The position numbers and the translations under genes were made by a program. 64,000 nucleotides of DNA from an uncultured Oscillospiraceae bacterium (GTDB lineage: Bacteria; Bacillota; Clostridia; Oscillospirales; Acutalibacteraceae). The stretch lies in assembly GCA_900549775.1 (NCBI GenBank), contig URPR01000006.1, positions 6,563 to 70,562 of the forward strand, given 5' to 3'. Position 1 is the first letter of the stretch, and each line of letters begins with the position of its first letter. The notes below the pieces were generated by a model. That model did no database searches. It was not told where the DNA came from and saw only the letters and a program-made list of their open reading frames with translations. Shown here piece after piece: positions 9,726-18,393 of the stretch.

Positions 9726-12026
9726 GTGTTGTGCATGAGGTGCAAAAAAAGACCAGCTATGGTTTTTATAAGCTCAAATAATGAAAAGGCTCCAAATTCG
9801 CAGGGGTTTTGTTTACGGTGTGCTCAGGAGATAGGTCTAAAACCGTTAAACGACGTAATGAACAAGATGGGAATAACAGATGAAATGATTGAAAATATGT
9901 CTGAACAGTTTGAAGAGATGTCCAGCGAACTTGATAACGAATTTTCAGAAGGAGCGGATGAAAATTCATTTGAAGCGGGAGTTCCAACTTTTCCTTTCTT
10001 GGGAAATTTATTCTCAGTTAATCCATTTAACAAACCTGGTGTAGTTCAGGATGAGGTAAATGATGAAAAGGGCTCTTCCGGAAAGAAAAATAAGAAACGT
10101 AAAAATCTCGAGACGTATTGTTACAATTTTACCGAAAAAGCACGAAGAGGAGAGCTTGACAGGATAATAGGCAGAGACAAAGAAATCTCTCGCGTGATAC
10201 AGATACTGTCACGCAGGACGAAAAACAATCCTTGCTTAATAGGTGAACCAGGTGTAGGTAAAACTGCGATTGCAGAAGGTCTAGCAATAAGGATTGCAGA
10301 GGGTAAAGTTCCATTCAGACTGAGAAACCGAGAAATATATCTTTTAGATCTTACAGCTTTAGTTGCAGGGACTCAGTTTAGGGGACAGTTTGAAAGTCGC
10401 ATAAAGGGCTTGATTGATGAAGTTAAAAAGTTAAAAAATATCATTTTGTTTATTGACGAGGTGCACAATTTAGTTGGGGCAGGAGACACAGAACATGGTT
10501 CAATGAATGCTGCAAATATATTGAAACCTGCCCTTTCCAGGGGAGAAGTACAAGTTATAGGTGCCACAACATTTTCCGAATATAGAAAATATATTGAGAA
10601 AGACTCTGCTCTGGAAAGGAGATTTCAACCGGTTACGGTCGAGGAACCGTCTGTCAATGGGACTATCGACTTATTATTGGGAATTCGTTCATATTATGAA
10701 AATTACCATCGCGTAAAGGTGCCGGAAAACTTGATAAAAAAGGTTGTGGTTTTATCTGAAAGGTACATTACTGACAGGTTTTTACCAGACAAAGCAATTG
10801 ACCTATTAGATGAAGCATGCACTTGTGCGGTGCTTAGAAATAAGACAATGGAAAAATACGATAAGCTTTGCGAAAAGGTTGAATCGCTGAAAAAGGAAGA
10901 AGCAAACTTATCTGATGCTACAAATGAAAATATAGATTATGAAAAACTAGCGAAGGTGCGCTCAGAAATAGATAAACTGGAGCTTGAAAGCGGAAAACTT
11001 GAGCAAAGTGCCTTAGGGGCATCTATAACAGAGGACGACATAGCACATGTTATAGAACTGTGGACGGGAATACCCGCATCTAAAGTAAAAGAAACTGAAA
11101 TTAAAAAACTTGCAAAGATCGAGGATAAGCTAAAGGAGAAAATTATAGGGCAAGATGAAGCGGTTAAGATGGTAGCTGCTGCCACCAAAAGGAGTAGAGT
11201 TCAGATTAATCCTCGCAGAAGACCGGCTTCGTTTATCTTTGTTGGTCCTACGGGAGTTGGCAAGACAGAACTGGTTAAAGTGTTATCGGAGGAGCTTTTT
11301 GACACTCCGGAAACGTTGATTCGTCTAGACATGTCTGAGTTTATGGAAAAGCATTCTGTTTCCAGGATAATAGGAGCGCCTCCGGGCTATGTGGGGTACG
11401 ATGAGTCAGGACAGATGACCGAAAAGGTAAGGCGTAGGCCATATTCTGTATTATTGCTAGACGAAATAGAAAAAGCTCACCCTGATGTGATGAATATACT
11501 GTTGCAGATTTTAGATGAAGGAAAAATTACAGACGCGCAGGGTAGAACTGTAAATTTTGAGAATACTATAATTATTATGACATCAAATGCAGGAAGTTCG
11601 TTAAAAAGCGGCGCGGTTGGCTTTGCAAAAAGTCAGTATGACTTAACTAGAGAAAAAGCAGAAAAAGCACTTTCTGACTTTTTAAGGCCAGAGTTTATTA
11701 GCCGCGTTGATGAAATTGTTGTGTTTAAATCGCTTAACCAAGAAGACCTTGAGAAAATAGCTAGATTGATGCTAAATGAGTACGTGGAAGTTTTAAAGGA
11801 AAAAGGTATAACCTTAAGCTTTGACGATAAAGTTACCAAATGGCTTTCTGAAAAAGTGAAAGATGGAAAACATGGTGCTAGAGACCTCAGAAATGCAATA
11901 CGCAAAGATGTAGAGGATAAAATCGCCAACACTTTGGTGGAAAGCGATGGTGAAAAAGATATTAAAAATATTTACCTGATAGTTAAGGGAGCCGCGATTG
12001 CTTGCATAAATAATAATATTGAATAA
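9726..12026 (+). CDS. clpE: Clp protease ATP-binding subunit, ClpE type
   Basis: A 766-residue double-AAA+ unfoldase. In place of the Clp-N repeat it has an N-terminal zinc finger (Cys3, Cys6, Cys29, Cys32) followed by about 100 residues rich in Glu, Met and Asn. This layout is that of ClpE. Walker A motifs are GEPGVGKT at 172-179 and GPTGVGKT at 506-513; a short middle coiled coil lies at about 372-428. The loop SGAVGFAK in the second AAA domain is the VGF-type tripeptide that docks into ClpP, so it probably feeds ClpP, which is not in this window. GTG 9726 follows a strong GGGGAGG site. ClpC is the alternative name, but the zinc finger argues against it. Confidence 0.88.
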   Translation: MLCMRCKKRPAMVFISSNNEKAPNSQGFCLRCAQEIGLKPLNDVMNKMGITDEMIENMSEQFEEMSSELDNEFSEGADENSFEAGVPTFPFLGNLFSVNPFNKPGVVQDEVNDEKGSSGKKNKKRKNLETYCYNFTEKARRGELDRIIGRDKEISRVIQILSRRTKNNPCLIGEPGVGKTAIAEGLAIRIAEGKVPFRLRNREIYLLDLTALVAGTQFRGQFESRIKGLIDEVKKLKNIILFIDEVHNLVGAGDTEHGSMNAANILKPALSRGEVQVIGATTFSEYRKYIEKDSALERRFQPVTVEEPSVNGTIDLLLGIRSYYENYHRVKVPENLIKKVVVLSERYITDRFLPDKAIDLLDEACTCAVLRNKTMEKYDKLCEKVESLKKEEANLSDATNENIDYEKLAKVRSEIDKLELESGKLEQSALGASITEDDIAHVIELWTGIPASKVKETEIKKLAKIEDKLKEKIIGQDEAVKMVAAATKRSRVQINPRRRPASFIFVGPTGVGKTELVKVLSEELFDTPETLIRLDMSEFMEKHSVSRIIGAPPGYVGYDESGQMTEKVRRRPYSVLLLDEIEKAHPDVMNILLQILDEGKITDAQGRTVNFENTIIIMTSNAGSSLKSGAVGFAKSQYDLTREKAEKALSDFLRPEFISRVDEIVVFKSLNQEDLEKIARLMLNEYVEVLKEKGITLSFDDKVTKWLSEKVKDGKHGARDLRNAIRKDVEDKIANTLVESDGEKDIKNIYLIVKGAAIACINNNIE

Positions 12027-12040
12027 TTTTTCAATAAATA

Positions 12041-12068
12041 TTGGCTATTTTTATACTTATGATATAAT
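12041..12068 (+). promoter_or_regulatory. sigma-A-type promoter of the small peptide gene
   Basis: TTGGCT at 12041-12046 and a perfect TATAAT at 12063-12068 are separated by 16 nt, 35 nt before the start codon of the double-glycine peptide gene. The peptide is therefore probably transcribed independently of clpE. Confidence 0.6.
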
Positions 12069-12102
12069 TACCATATTATAAAGTAAAAGGGATGTGTCAA
12101 AT

Positions 12103-12309
12103 ATGAAAGACAAACAAGCTAATAAGACATATGAAAAACTTTCATTGGATGCTTTGCAAGACGTTAGTGGAGGGTACGTAGTATGGGGTTCAACTAAACC
12201 TGGAGGACCAGTAATGGTTCAGTGTGAAAAATGTAGTACACGGTATTCTTATTCTTGGGGTACTGCACCTGAATATCATAAGTGCCCTAAATGTGGTACG
12301 ATCAATTAA
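12103..12309 (+). CDS. small peptide with double-glycine leader and zinc-ribbon core
   Basis: A 68-residue peptide. Residues 1-24 (ending LSLDALQDVSGG) look like a bacteriocin-type leader cleaved after Gly-Gly by a peptidase-containing ABC transporter. The 44-residue remainder has two CxxC knuckles (Cys41/Cys44 and Cys61/Cys64) typical of a rubredoxin-like zinc ribbon, plus aromatic residues. ATG 12103 is preceded by AAAAGGGA; a GTG at 12094 lies too close to that site. It has its own promoter and stands alone between clpE and a tRNA array; no transporter, immunity or modification gene is nearby. It might instead be an intracellular zinc-ribbon protein whose N-terminus only resembles a leader. 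Confidence 0.7.
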   Translation: MKDKQANKTYEKLSLDALQDVSGGYVVWGSTKPGGPVMVQCEKCSTRYSYSWGTAPEYHKCPKCGTIN

Positions 12310-12405
12310 CAGGGCGAATTAATTTTAGCAAACTTATGTTAAAAAGTTTATTGTGACATTGTTTTTTGAAGTGGCTATAAAATTTAAAAAAACTTGATTT
12401 TCCTG

Positions 12406-12435
12406 TTGACATTCCGGCGTGGTTTATGATAAAAT
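12406..12435 (+). promoter_or_regulatory. promoter of the five-tRNA array
   Basis: A perfect TTGACA at 12406-12411 and TAAAAT at 12430-12435, spaced 18 nt, end about 18 nt before the first tRNA. This is the strong sigma-A-type promoter expected of a stable-RNA operon. Confidence 0.7.
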
Positions 12436-12453
12436 AATTCATGTCGGAAATTC

Positions 12454-12527
12454 GCGGGTGTAGTTCAATGGTAGAACTCCAGCCTTCCAAGCTGGTCGCG
12501 TGGGTTCGATTCCCATCACCCGCTCCA
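12454..12527 (+). tRNA. tRNA-Gly (anticodon TCC)
   Basis: Full cloverleaf of 74 nt including an encoded CCA. The acceptor stem GCGGGTG pairs with CACCCGC, the anticodon loop is CTTCCAA with anticodon TCC, and the T arm GGGTTCGATTCCC is standard. First of five tandem tRNAs. Confidence 0.96.
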
Positions 12528-12541
12528 CTGAGACGTTTCTT

Positions 12542-12618
12542 GCGCCAATAGCTCAGCAGGATAGAGCAACTGCCTTCTAAGCAGTAGGTCAGGGGTTCGA
12601 ATCCCTTTTGGCGCGCCA
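12542..12618 (+). tRNA. tRNA-Arg (anticodon TCT)
   Basis: Cloverleaf of 77 nt with encoded CCA. The acceptor stem GCGCCAA pairs with TTGGCGC, the discriminator is G, and the anticodon loop CTTCTAA reads AGA/AGG codons. Second in the array, 14 nt after tRNA-Gly. Confidence 0.96.
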
Positions 12619-12624
12619 AATGTG

Positions 12625-12701
12625 GTGGGTATAGCTTAGTTGGTTAAAGCGCCAGTTTGTGGCACTGGAGACCGTGGGTTCGACTCCCACTATCCACCCC
12701 A
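12625..12701 (+). tRNA. tRNA-His (anticodon GTG)
   Basis: Cloverleaf with acceptor stem GTGGGTA/TATCCAC, discriminator C, and encoded CCA. The anticodon loop TTTGTGG gives GTG. The base just upstream (12624) is G and can form the G-1:C73 pair that marks tRNA-His. Third in the array. Confidence 0.96.
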
Positions 12702-12725
12702 CATTTTACCGAATTTAATTTTTAT

Positions 12726-12800
12726 TGGGGTGTAGCCAAGCGGTAAGGCAACGGACTTTGACTCCGTCATTCGCTGGTTCGAATCCAGCCATCCCAGCCA
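12726..12800 (+). tRNA. tRNA-Gln (anticodon TTG)
   Basis: Cloverleaf of 75 nt with acceptor stem TGGGGTG/CATCCCA, discriminator G, and encoded CCA. The anticodon loop CTTTGAC gives TTG. The weak U1-A72 first pair is normal for tRNA-Gln. Fourth in the array. Confidence 0.95.
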
Positions 12801-12814
12801 TTTACATATTTTAT

Positions 12815-12890
12815 GAGCCATTAGCTCAGTTGGCAGAGCACTTGACTTTTAATCAAGGTGTCCGGGGTTCGAATCCCCGATGGCTCACCA
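12815..12890 (+). tRNA. tRNA-Lys (anticodon TTT)
   Basis: Cloverleaf of 76 nt with acceptor stem GAGCCAT/ATGGCTC, discriminator A, and encoded CCA. The anticodon loop CTTTTAA gives TTT. Last of the Gly-Arg-His-Gln-Lys array; a terminator follows 8 nt downstream. Confidence 0.96.
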
Positions 12891-12897
12891 TAAAATT

Positions 12898-12926
12898 AAA
12901 AGACCGATGTAAAATCGGTCTTTTTT
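12898..12926 (+). terminator. intrinsic terminator of the tRNA array
   Basis: The hairpin AAAGACCGAT / ATCGGTCTTT (12899-12908 with 12914-12923) has a short A-rich loop and runs straight into a T tract, directly after tRNA-Lys. Confidence 0.88.
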
Positions 12927-13302
12927 AATAATATTTATATGAACAATCCTCTAGTTGAACTAAATCGAGTGTATAAAACAAAACGATGATTTACCTAATA
13001 AGAAGCATAAACAGCTTATCATAATTAAAATGTGAGGGTATCAATAATTAAATTTATAATTTCATAAACATATGGTAACGGCATAGCGTAAGAATAGAAT
13101 GTCAAGAAAGCAATACAGGTCTGTGTCGTGCTCACTCACAATTATGGCGCCATAACCCAAATAGCAATTGCTACAATTCAGCAATATTAAAATTACTGAG
13201 AAACGAGATGAGCTTTATTGAAAAAAGCGTTTGCTTTAATATTTATTTTTATAATTTTTATGAAAAACTATAAAAGTAATTGAACTCATTCTAGTAAAAC
13301 CT
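12927..13302. other. gene-poor interval with short palindromes
   Basis: About 375 nt, very AT-rich, without a convincing gene on either strand. It holds a 14-bp perfect palindrome TTATGGCGCCATAA at 13142-13155 and a small hairpin ATTGCT/AGCAAT at 13167-13185, neither followed by a T tract. No RNA family was recognised. Confidence 0.5.
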
Positions 13303-13330
13303 AAAAACCTTCTACCATACAGTAGAAGGT
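13303..13330 (-). terminator. intrinsic terminator of the secreted-protein gene at 13353
   Basis: On the minus strand, CCTTCTAC (complement of 13322-13329) pairs with GTAGAAGG (complement of 13308-13315), followed by a T run opposite 13303-13307. It lies 23 nt downstream of the minus-strand gene's stop. Confidence 0.82.
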
Positions 13331-13352
13331 CATTTTCTATTTTATAAATTAA

Positions 13353-13922
13353 TTAACTAGCTTGAACCGCATTAAAGCTAACGAAAGAGTTAACATTATT
13401 TACAAGAGCGTTCCATGACTCACTCAAATATTCAACTACTTTGCTATTATTCCAATAATTAGATATTGGACCTGAAATATTTTCATTCCACTCATTTGAT
13501 ATATTATGTTTTGCTTCAGTTAAGCCAGCTCCTAACGTCTTCACACATTTGTTGTCCGCATCTCTCTCTACACACAAACCTGCAACGTACTGTTTTAATT
13601 TAGTAATATAATCTTTGCCTTTTAAAGCGCAAATGGAAGCGTAATCTTTGGTTTTTAAAAATGCCTTAGCTGCGTTTTCTCCAAAATTTCCTTCAGGAGA
13701 AAATTCTTTAAGTAAAATTGCTGATACTAATACCGTAGCCGCCGCAGTTAGTGAAAACTTAACAAAACTAGACACCTTGCTGCTACCTTTCTCTTTTCCT
13801 TTCGTTTCTGCAAATGTAGATGAATTGCTTTGATCCACCCCTGTGGCCGCAAAACAACTTACTGAAACCATTGATACTGTTAATATAATACTCGCTAAAA
13901 TAATTGATAAAAATTTTTTCAT
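13353..13922 (-). CDS. secreted, membrane-anchored protein of unknown function
   Basis: I do not recognise a family. The 189-residue protein has a clear signal peptide (basic MKK, hydrophobic core, likely cleavage near residues 24-26 after SCFA), a polar linker rich in Ser, Lys and Glu, a membrane segment at about 51-71, and an exterior tail with three cysteines (98, 117, 126) and several Trp/Asn-rich stretches. Start ATG 13922 follows AAGGAG, and a terminator lies just downstream, so it is a single-gene unit. The same architecture recurs in the proteins at 30013, 30421 and 30795 and, with two helices, at 22386; this suggests a lineage-specific exported family. Confidence 0.75.
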   Translation of the reverse strand: MKKFLSIILASIILTVSMVSVSCFAATGVDQSNSSTFAETKGKEKGSSKVSSFVKFSLTAAATVLVSAILLKEFSPEGNFGENAAKAFLKTKDYASICALKGKDYITKLKQYVAGLCVERDADNKCVKTLGAGLTEAKHNISNEWNENISGPISNYWNNSKVVEYLSESWNALVNNVNSFVSFNAVQAS

Positions 13923-13939
13923 TTTTTCTACTCCTTAAA

Positions 13940-13968
13940 ATTATACTGTAAATTTATTGTAACATAAA
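13940..13968 (-). promoter_or_regulatory. putative promoter of the 13353 gene
   Basis: On the minus strand a perfect TATAAT (opposite 13940-13945) lies 17 nt after TTTATG (opposite 13963-13968), and about 18 nt before the start codon. The -10 element is good and the -35 poor. Confidence 0.4.
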
Positions 13969-14046
13969 ACATATTAAAAGTAAATACCCTATATTTTTTC
14001 TATTTTTTAAGTAAAACAAGCTAAATATAATTATTTTTTTCTACCG

Positions 14047-14715
14047 TTATTCACATTTAGCATCTGCTGTAGTAAAGCAAATAACCTTCGCAGCACCTGC
14101 ATCCACTAATATTTTTATGCATTCTGCCAAAGTGTTCCCTGTCGTTACAATATCATCACATAATGCTATTTTCTTGTTTTTAAAGTCTACTCCACTTCTA
14201 ACAGAATATACACCTTTGACATTTTCTGCTCTCTCTTCTCTACTTAATGTATGCTGCGTCTTATTATTTCGTAATTTATTTAGCGTCTCTAAGTACTCTA
14301 AACCCAATATTTTCCCTACTCTTTTAGCCACCAGTTCAGCTTGGTTGTATCTTCTTTCCTTTAGTCTTTCTTTTGAAAGTGGCACAGACGTTATATAATC
14401 AAATTCTTCTATGCCGTCATCTTGTAAAACGCATTCAGATATACTTTTTGCAAAGAAATCTGCAAAGTTTCTTTGCCCTTCAAATTTAAAATCGCAAATG
14501 GCTTTCCTGATGTTTCCTTCGTACGCAAATGCCGATATGCATTTAATGTCATTACCACAAGCAGAAATGATCCTTACATGCCTGCTGGGTTTAAGTTTTT
14601 CCATACAGCTGATACAAAATGGACTATTGCTTTCTTCTCTTAGGTCTCCACACGCGATGCAATGTTCAGGGTAAAAAAGTGCAAATATTTTCTTTATAAA
14701 ATTATAAATTTTCAT
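14047..14715 (-). CDS. comF: ComF family phosphoribosyltransferase-like protein
   Basis: ComFC-type protein of 222 residues linked to DNA uptake during competence. The N-terminus has a four-cysteine zinc finger (CIACGD and CISCME), and the C-terminus has the type I phosphoribosyltransferase loop ALCDDIVTTGNT. The motif RRYNQAELVAKRV is also characteristic. ATG 14715 overlaps the recD2 3' end by 14 nt, so the two are co-transcribed. Whether the organism is competent cannot be told from this window. Confidence 0.9.
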   Translation of the reverse strand: MKIYNFIKKIFALFYPEHCIACGDLREESNSPFCISCMEKLKPSRHVRIISACGNDIKCISAFAYEGNIRKAICDFKFEGQRNFADFFAKSISECVLQDDGIEEFDYITSVPLSKERLKERRYNQAELVAKRVGKILGLEYLETLNKLRNNKTQHTLSREERAENVKGVYSVRSGVDFKNKKIALCDDIVTTGNTLAECIKILVDAGAAKVICFTTADAKCE

Positions 14716-16921
14716 TCCTACTTCCCCTTATAAGGTAATGTTTCAGGCTTGAATACCTTTTTGTTTTTTTATTATTTTCTACCATTTTGCTTACAGTCCA
14801 CGGCGTTCCCACCATAATCAATAAATCTTTAGCTCTGGTTACGCCTGTATAAAGTAAATTTCTATAATACAATTGTGGCGCACCAGTATACATCGGCATT
14901 ATTACAGCGGTGAATTCACTCCCCTGGCTTTTATGCACTGTTATTGCGTATGCTAAGTCTAAATCTATAACCGTTTCGGAATTATAACTTGCAACCTTAT
15001 CGTCAAACCGCACTGTAAGCGATAAATCCACCTGGTTTATATTTTCAATGATACCTATGTCACCATTGAATATGCCTTCACCGGAGCGCATGTTGTCTCT
15101 CACAAAAGGTATATCATAATTATTTTTTATTTGCATGACTTTATCGCCTTGTCTAAAGATGTTCCCATTTACGGTTATTTCTTTTTTGCCGGGCAATGCA
15201 GGGTTTAAAGCATCCTGCAAGACTTTGTTTAAGTTTATGGTTCCCACGTTGCCTTTTTTCCCCGGAGCTATCACCTGAATGTCGTCTAATGAAGAATAGT
15301 TATACGCTTGTGGAAGTCTGGTTTTGCACAAGTCTTTTATGGTTTTTACTATGTGATCTGGTTTGTTTGCATTTATAAAGAAAAAGTCACCATCTCTTTT
15401 TGTCAGTTCGGGCATCTCACCATTAACTATTTTATGCGCATTTGTAACGATGAGGCTTTGCTGCGACTGTCGAAAAATCTCTTTAAGTTCCACCAATGGT
15501 ATTTCTTCCGAAGAAATCAAATCAGACAAAATATTACCCGGCCCTACAGACGGCAATTGATTCGAGTCTCCCACCAAAATCAGCCTTGTTCCTAAAGGGA
15601 GTGCCCTAAGCACACCTTCAAAAACATTCACATCTATCATCGATATTTCGTCCAATATTAGTGCATCACAATTTAAAAGATTTTTTTCATTTTTCTTAAA
15701 CACCGGTCTATCTTCGCTGTCCCACTCTACCTCCAGTAGCCGGTGGATAGTTTTAGCTTCCTTCTTAGTAACTTCAGACATTCGCTTTGCAGCTCTACCT
15801 GTAGGAGCTGCCAAAAAAATTCTTTCTCCGTTTTCTTCCAATATGTTTATAATAGCGTTCAATGTAGTTGTTTTGCCTGTACCCGGTCCACCCGTTAAGA
15901 CTAATATCCCTTTTTCCAGCGCTTCTTTTATAGCCTTTTTCTGCAAGTCTGCATATTCTATACACTGAGTTTTTTCAATCTCATTTATTTTATCCTCTGT
16001 TCCAATTATGCTCCTAGGTGGAAACTTTAGCATCATCAGCAGGCGGCTGGCCGAATACACTTCGCTTGCATGCATTTTATTTAAAAAAATAAACTCTCTA
16101 TCGTTAAAAAAATCGTGCTGCAAAGCCCCCTCAGACAACAGCTCGTCCAAACTTTCTTCTGTTTTATCTTGACTTACTTCCAGAAAGTTCACAGCTGCCG
16201 GTATCAGCTTATCGCGCGGCAAACATGTGTGTCCATTATTCATGTTGTGCTTTAATATGTAAACAATTCCTGCTCTTACTCTGCATTTTTCGTCTAAAGC
16301 ATTATTTTTTATAAACGCAATTTTATCGGCTCTTTCAAAAGATAATTCTATTGGTTCATCACAGAGTAAATATGGGTTCGCCTGTATAAAGTTCATAGAT
16401 TCTTTTCCAAAAGTTTTGAAAATTTTTACCGTTTCTTCAGGCGTGACACCATATTTGCCCAGTTCAGACATCAAGGATTTTATGCTAAACAGTTGTTGAA
16501 ATTCCTCTGAGATTTTTTTCGCTCTGCTTTTAGTCAAACCTTTAACCTCATGCAATTTTTCTGGAGTATTTTCCAATACCTCCAACGTTTTTTCTCCAAA
16601 AGTATCAACCAATTTCATAGCTGTCGAAGGTCCTATGCCTTTAATCGCCCCGGAAGATAAATACTTTAATATGGACGTAGCAGTGGTAGGAAGTGATCTC
16701 TCATAAGTTTTTACGTTAAATTGCTCCCCATACGCTGGATGAGTTTTAAATTCACCTATAAGGCGCAACTCTTCACCCACGCTTATCCCCGGCATAACTC
16801 CTGTGGCGGTGATGTTTTCATCATCATTTGCTATTTCTATTACGCTGTATCCATTTTTCTCATTTACAAATATTAAACTCTCTACAGAACCTATTACTTC
16901 AAACAACTTTTTACTTTGCAT
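14702..16921 (-). CDS. recD2: RecD2-type ATP-dependent DNA helicase
   Basis: A 739-residue SF1B 5'-3' helicase of the RecD2/YrrC type found in bacteria without RecBC partners. The N-terminal OB-like region and helix-hairpin-helix repeats (GAIKGIGPSTA, LHEVKGLTKSRA) precede Walker A GGPGTGKT at 344-351, Walker B ALILDEISMID, motif III GDSNQLPSVGPG, and motifs V/VI at the C-terminus (AYAITVHKSQGSEF, LLYTGVTRAK). Start ATG 16921 follows GGAAGTGA. It is upstream of and overlaps comF. Confidence 0.94.
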   Translation of the reverse strand: MQSKKLFEVIGSVESLIFVNEKNGYSVIEIANDDENITATGVMPGISVGEELRLIGEFKTHPAYGEQFNVKTYERSLPTTATSILKYLSSGAIKGIGPSTAMKLVDTFGEKTLEVLENTPEKLHEVKGLTKSRAKKISEEFQQLFSIKSLMSELGKYGVTPEETVKIFKTFGKESMNFIQANPYLLCDEPIELSFERADKIAFIKNNALDEKCRVRAGIVYILKHNMNNGHTCLPRDKLIPAAVNFLEVSQDKTEESLDELLSEGALQHDFFNDREFIFLNKMHASEVYSASRLLMMLKFPPRSIIGTEDKINEIEKTQCIEYADLQKKAIKEALEKGILVLTGGPGTGKTTTLNAIINILEENGERIFLAAPTGRAAKRMSEVTKKEAKTIHRLLEVEWDSEDRPVFKKNEKNLLNCDALILDEISMIDVNVFEGVLRALPLGTRLILVGDSNQLPSVGPGNILSDLISSEEIPLVELKEIFRQSQQSLIVTNAHKIVNGEMPELTKRDGDFFFINANKPDHIVKTIKDLCKTRLPQAYNYSSLDDIQVIAPGKKGNVGTINLNKVLQDALNPALPGKKEITVNGNIFRQGDKVMQIKNNYDIPFVRDNMRSGEGIFNGDIGIIENINQVDLSLTVRFDDKVASYNSETVIDLDLAYAITVHKSQGSEFTAVIMPMYTGAPQLYYRNLLYTGVTRAKDLLIMVGTPWTVSKMVENNKKTKRYSSLKHYLIRGSRNENL

Positions 16922-17009
16922 ATTTTCACTTCCATAGTTACATTAAGACTACTATCCCTCTCTATAAAGCTTTTTATTTTAGTTTAGCACAATGAAGTTG
17001 ACTTCTCAA

Positions 17010-17065
17010 GTTGCAAAAAATAAAACCATATGCAGCTAGACAAAAGCCACATATAGTTTTATTTT
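17010..17065 (-). terminator. intrinsic terminator downstream of spoVS
   Basis: A 16-bp stem with one wobble: AAAATAAAACTATATG pairs with CATATGGTTTTATTTT on the minus strand (17050-17065 with 17017-17032), followed by a T run. It lies 16 nt after the spoVS stop. Confidence 0.82.
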
Positions 17066-17080
17066 AGCCTTAATAAAAAA

Positions 17081-17353
17081 TTAGTTCTTTCTATTTAAAT
17101 CCGTTACGACAAGTTTCAATGCTGTACGGTTTTCTCCATCAATTTCCACATTTGCAAATGCTGAAGTACATGAAAGACGTCCTCCAGTTGGTGCTACAAA
17201 TCCGCCTGCAATGGCAATTGCTTTCATAGCTTGGTTTACAGCTCCTCCGCCTACAGCTTGTAGCTCTACTTCTCCGTCTTCTCTAATTACTCCCGCGATT
17301 GCGCCTGCAACTGCATTTGGTTTAGATTTTGATGAAACTTTTAGAATCTCCAT
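17081..17353 (-). CDS. spoVS: stage V sporulation protein S
   Basis: SpoVS is a small Alba-fold protein needed for late sporulation stages in Bacillus. The 90-residue product has the conserved start MEILKVSSKSKPNAVAGAI, the glycine-rich AVGGGAVNQAMKA, and the conserved FVAPTGGRLSC. ATG 17353 is preceded by GGAGGA at proper spacing; an in-frame ATG at 17368 lies upstream of that site and is unlikely. ymdB lies just upstream on the same strand, the arrangement seen in Bacillus (rny-ymdB-spoVS). Confidence 0.95.
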   Translation of the reverse strand: MEILKVSSKSKPNAVAGAIAGVIREDGEVELQAVGGGAVNQAMKAIAIAGGFVAPTGGRLSCTSAFANVEIDGENRTALKLVVTDLNRKN

Positions 17354-17553
17354 GTTCTGCTCCTCCATTTTTGTTTATATATAACATTGTGTAAATATAT
17401 GATATATTCTTTTCTCGAATTTTGCAATAGTAAATCTAAAAAAATTTTTATATTCGAAAAACTTTGTGCGTTTTTATAATTTTGCTATTATCTTAAAGGG
17501 TATATTGTCGTAAAAAGTCCGCAAAATCCATTGTATATTATTCACAACGTAAA

Positions 17554-18327
17554 TCACGTAATTACCAGCCTTTTTATTTCAACAGTTTTTCTCGTTTGCA
17601 AGTCTATATCAAATAGCACACATTCCATCTTGTAATCCCCCTCCCCATATTCAAATTTTATAGGCATCTTTTCTTTGAGCTTTTTTATTATTATTTCCGG
17701 CTTTATGCCCAGCACAGAATTTATCGGTCCCGTCATACCTAAATCTGTAATATACCCTGTTCCATTTTTCAAAATGCTTTCATCCGCGGTCATTACATGT
17801 GTATGTGTACCGAAAACTGCTGAGACTTTTCCATCTAAGTAAAAGCCCATAGCCCTTTTTTCTGAAGTTGTTTCAGCATGAAAGTCCACTATAACTATAT
17901 CGTTTTCACTCACATGCTTCAATATTTCATCTATTTTCTCAAGCGGATTGTCTAAACTTTCCATATATATAGTGCCCAATAGATTAACTATTATAACATT
18001 TCTTTTTAACATATCTATTTTACATACACCTTTGCCCGGTGTAGAGCCTTCCGGGTAATTAGCCGGCCTCAATATATATTCATTATCACTTAAGTAATTA
18101 TATATCTCTTTCCTTCTAAATGCATGGTTACCTGTTGTGATTACATCTACACCGCTAGAAAATAAAAAGTTCGCAGAATGAGGAGTTATACCGTTCCCCT
18201 CTGCTGAGTTTTCCCCATTCGCTATTACTAAGTCTATATCGTAATCTTTTTTTAATTGTGGTAACTTACTCCTTAAAAATTCGCATCCAGCCTTACCAAC
18301 TACATCTCCTATAGCCAATACCTTCAT
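17554..18327 (-). CDS. ymdB: YmdB family metallophosphoesterase (2',3'-cAMP phosphodiesterase type)
   Basis: A 257-residue member of the TIGR00282 calcineurin-like phosphoesterases. Metal-binding motifs are visible in order: LAIGDVVGKAG, ANGENSAEGNGI, TTGNHAF, VDFHAETTSEKRA and VFGTHTHVMTAD. In Bacillus YmdB hydrolyses 2',3'-cyclic nucleotides and influences biofilm and motility switching. ATG 18327 has GGAG closely upstream; an in-frame ATG at 18339 is disfavoured. The 200-nt gap to spoVS, longer than in Bacillus, may hold a separate spoVS promoter. Confidence 0.93.
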   Translation of the reverse strand: MKVLAIGDVVGKAGCEFLRSKLPQLKKDYDIDLVIANGENSAEGNGITPHSANFLFSSGVDVITTGNHAFRRKEIYNYLSDNEYILRPANYPEGSTPGKGVCKIDMLKRNVIIVNLLGTIYMESLDNPLEKIDEILKHVSENDIVIVDFHAETTSEKRAMGFYLDGKVSAVFGTHTHVMTADESILKNGTGYITDLGMTGPINSVLGIKPEIIIKKLKEKMPIKFEYGEGDYKMECVLFDIDLQTRKTVEIKRLVIT

Positions 18328-18393
18328 AATTAACTCCATTTCTAATTTATTTAACTATAATATAACACAACGTCACTTAAAAGCAAATACACC

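Noticed and set aside
12302..12619. Minus-strand open frame of 105 codons across tRNA genes
   Set aside because: It is antisense to tRNA-Gly and tRNA-Arg; the frame is a by-product of tRNA sequence and is a known false gene type.
12725..12928. Plus-strand open frame of 67 codons over tRNA-Gln and tRNA-Lys
   Set aside because: It lies entirely on tRNA genes and their terminator.
12927..13302. CRISPR-like or phage-attachment repeats after the tRNA array
   Set aside because: No regularly spaced repeats and no duplicated tRNA 3' end were found; only isolated short palindromes.
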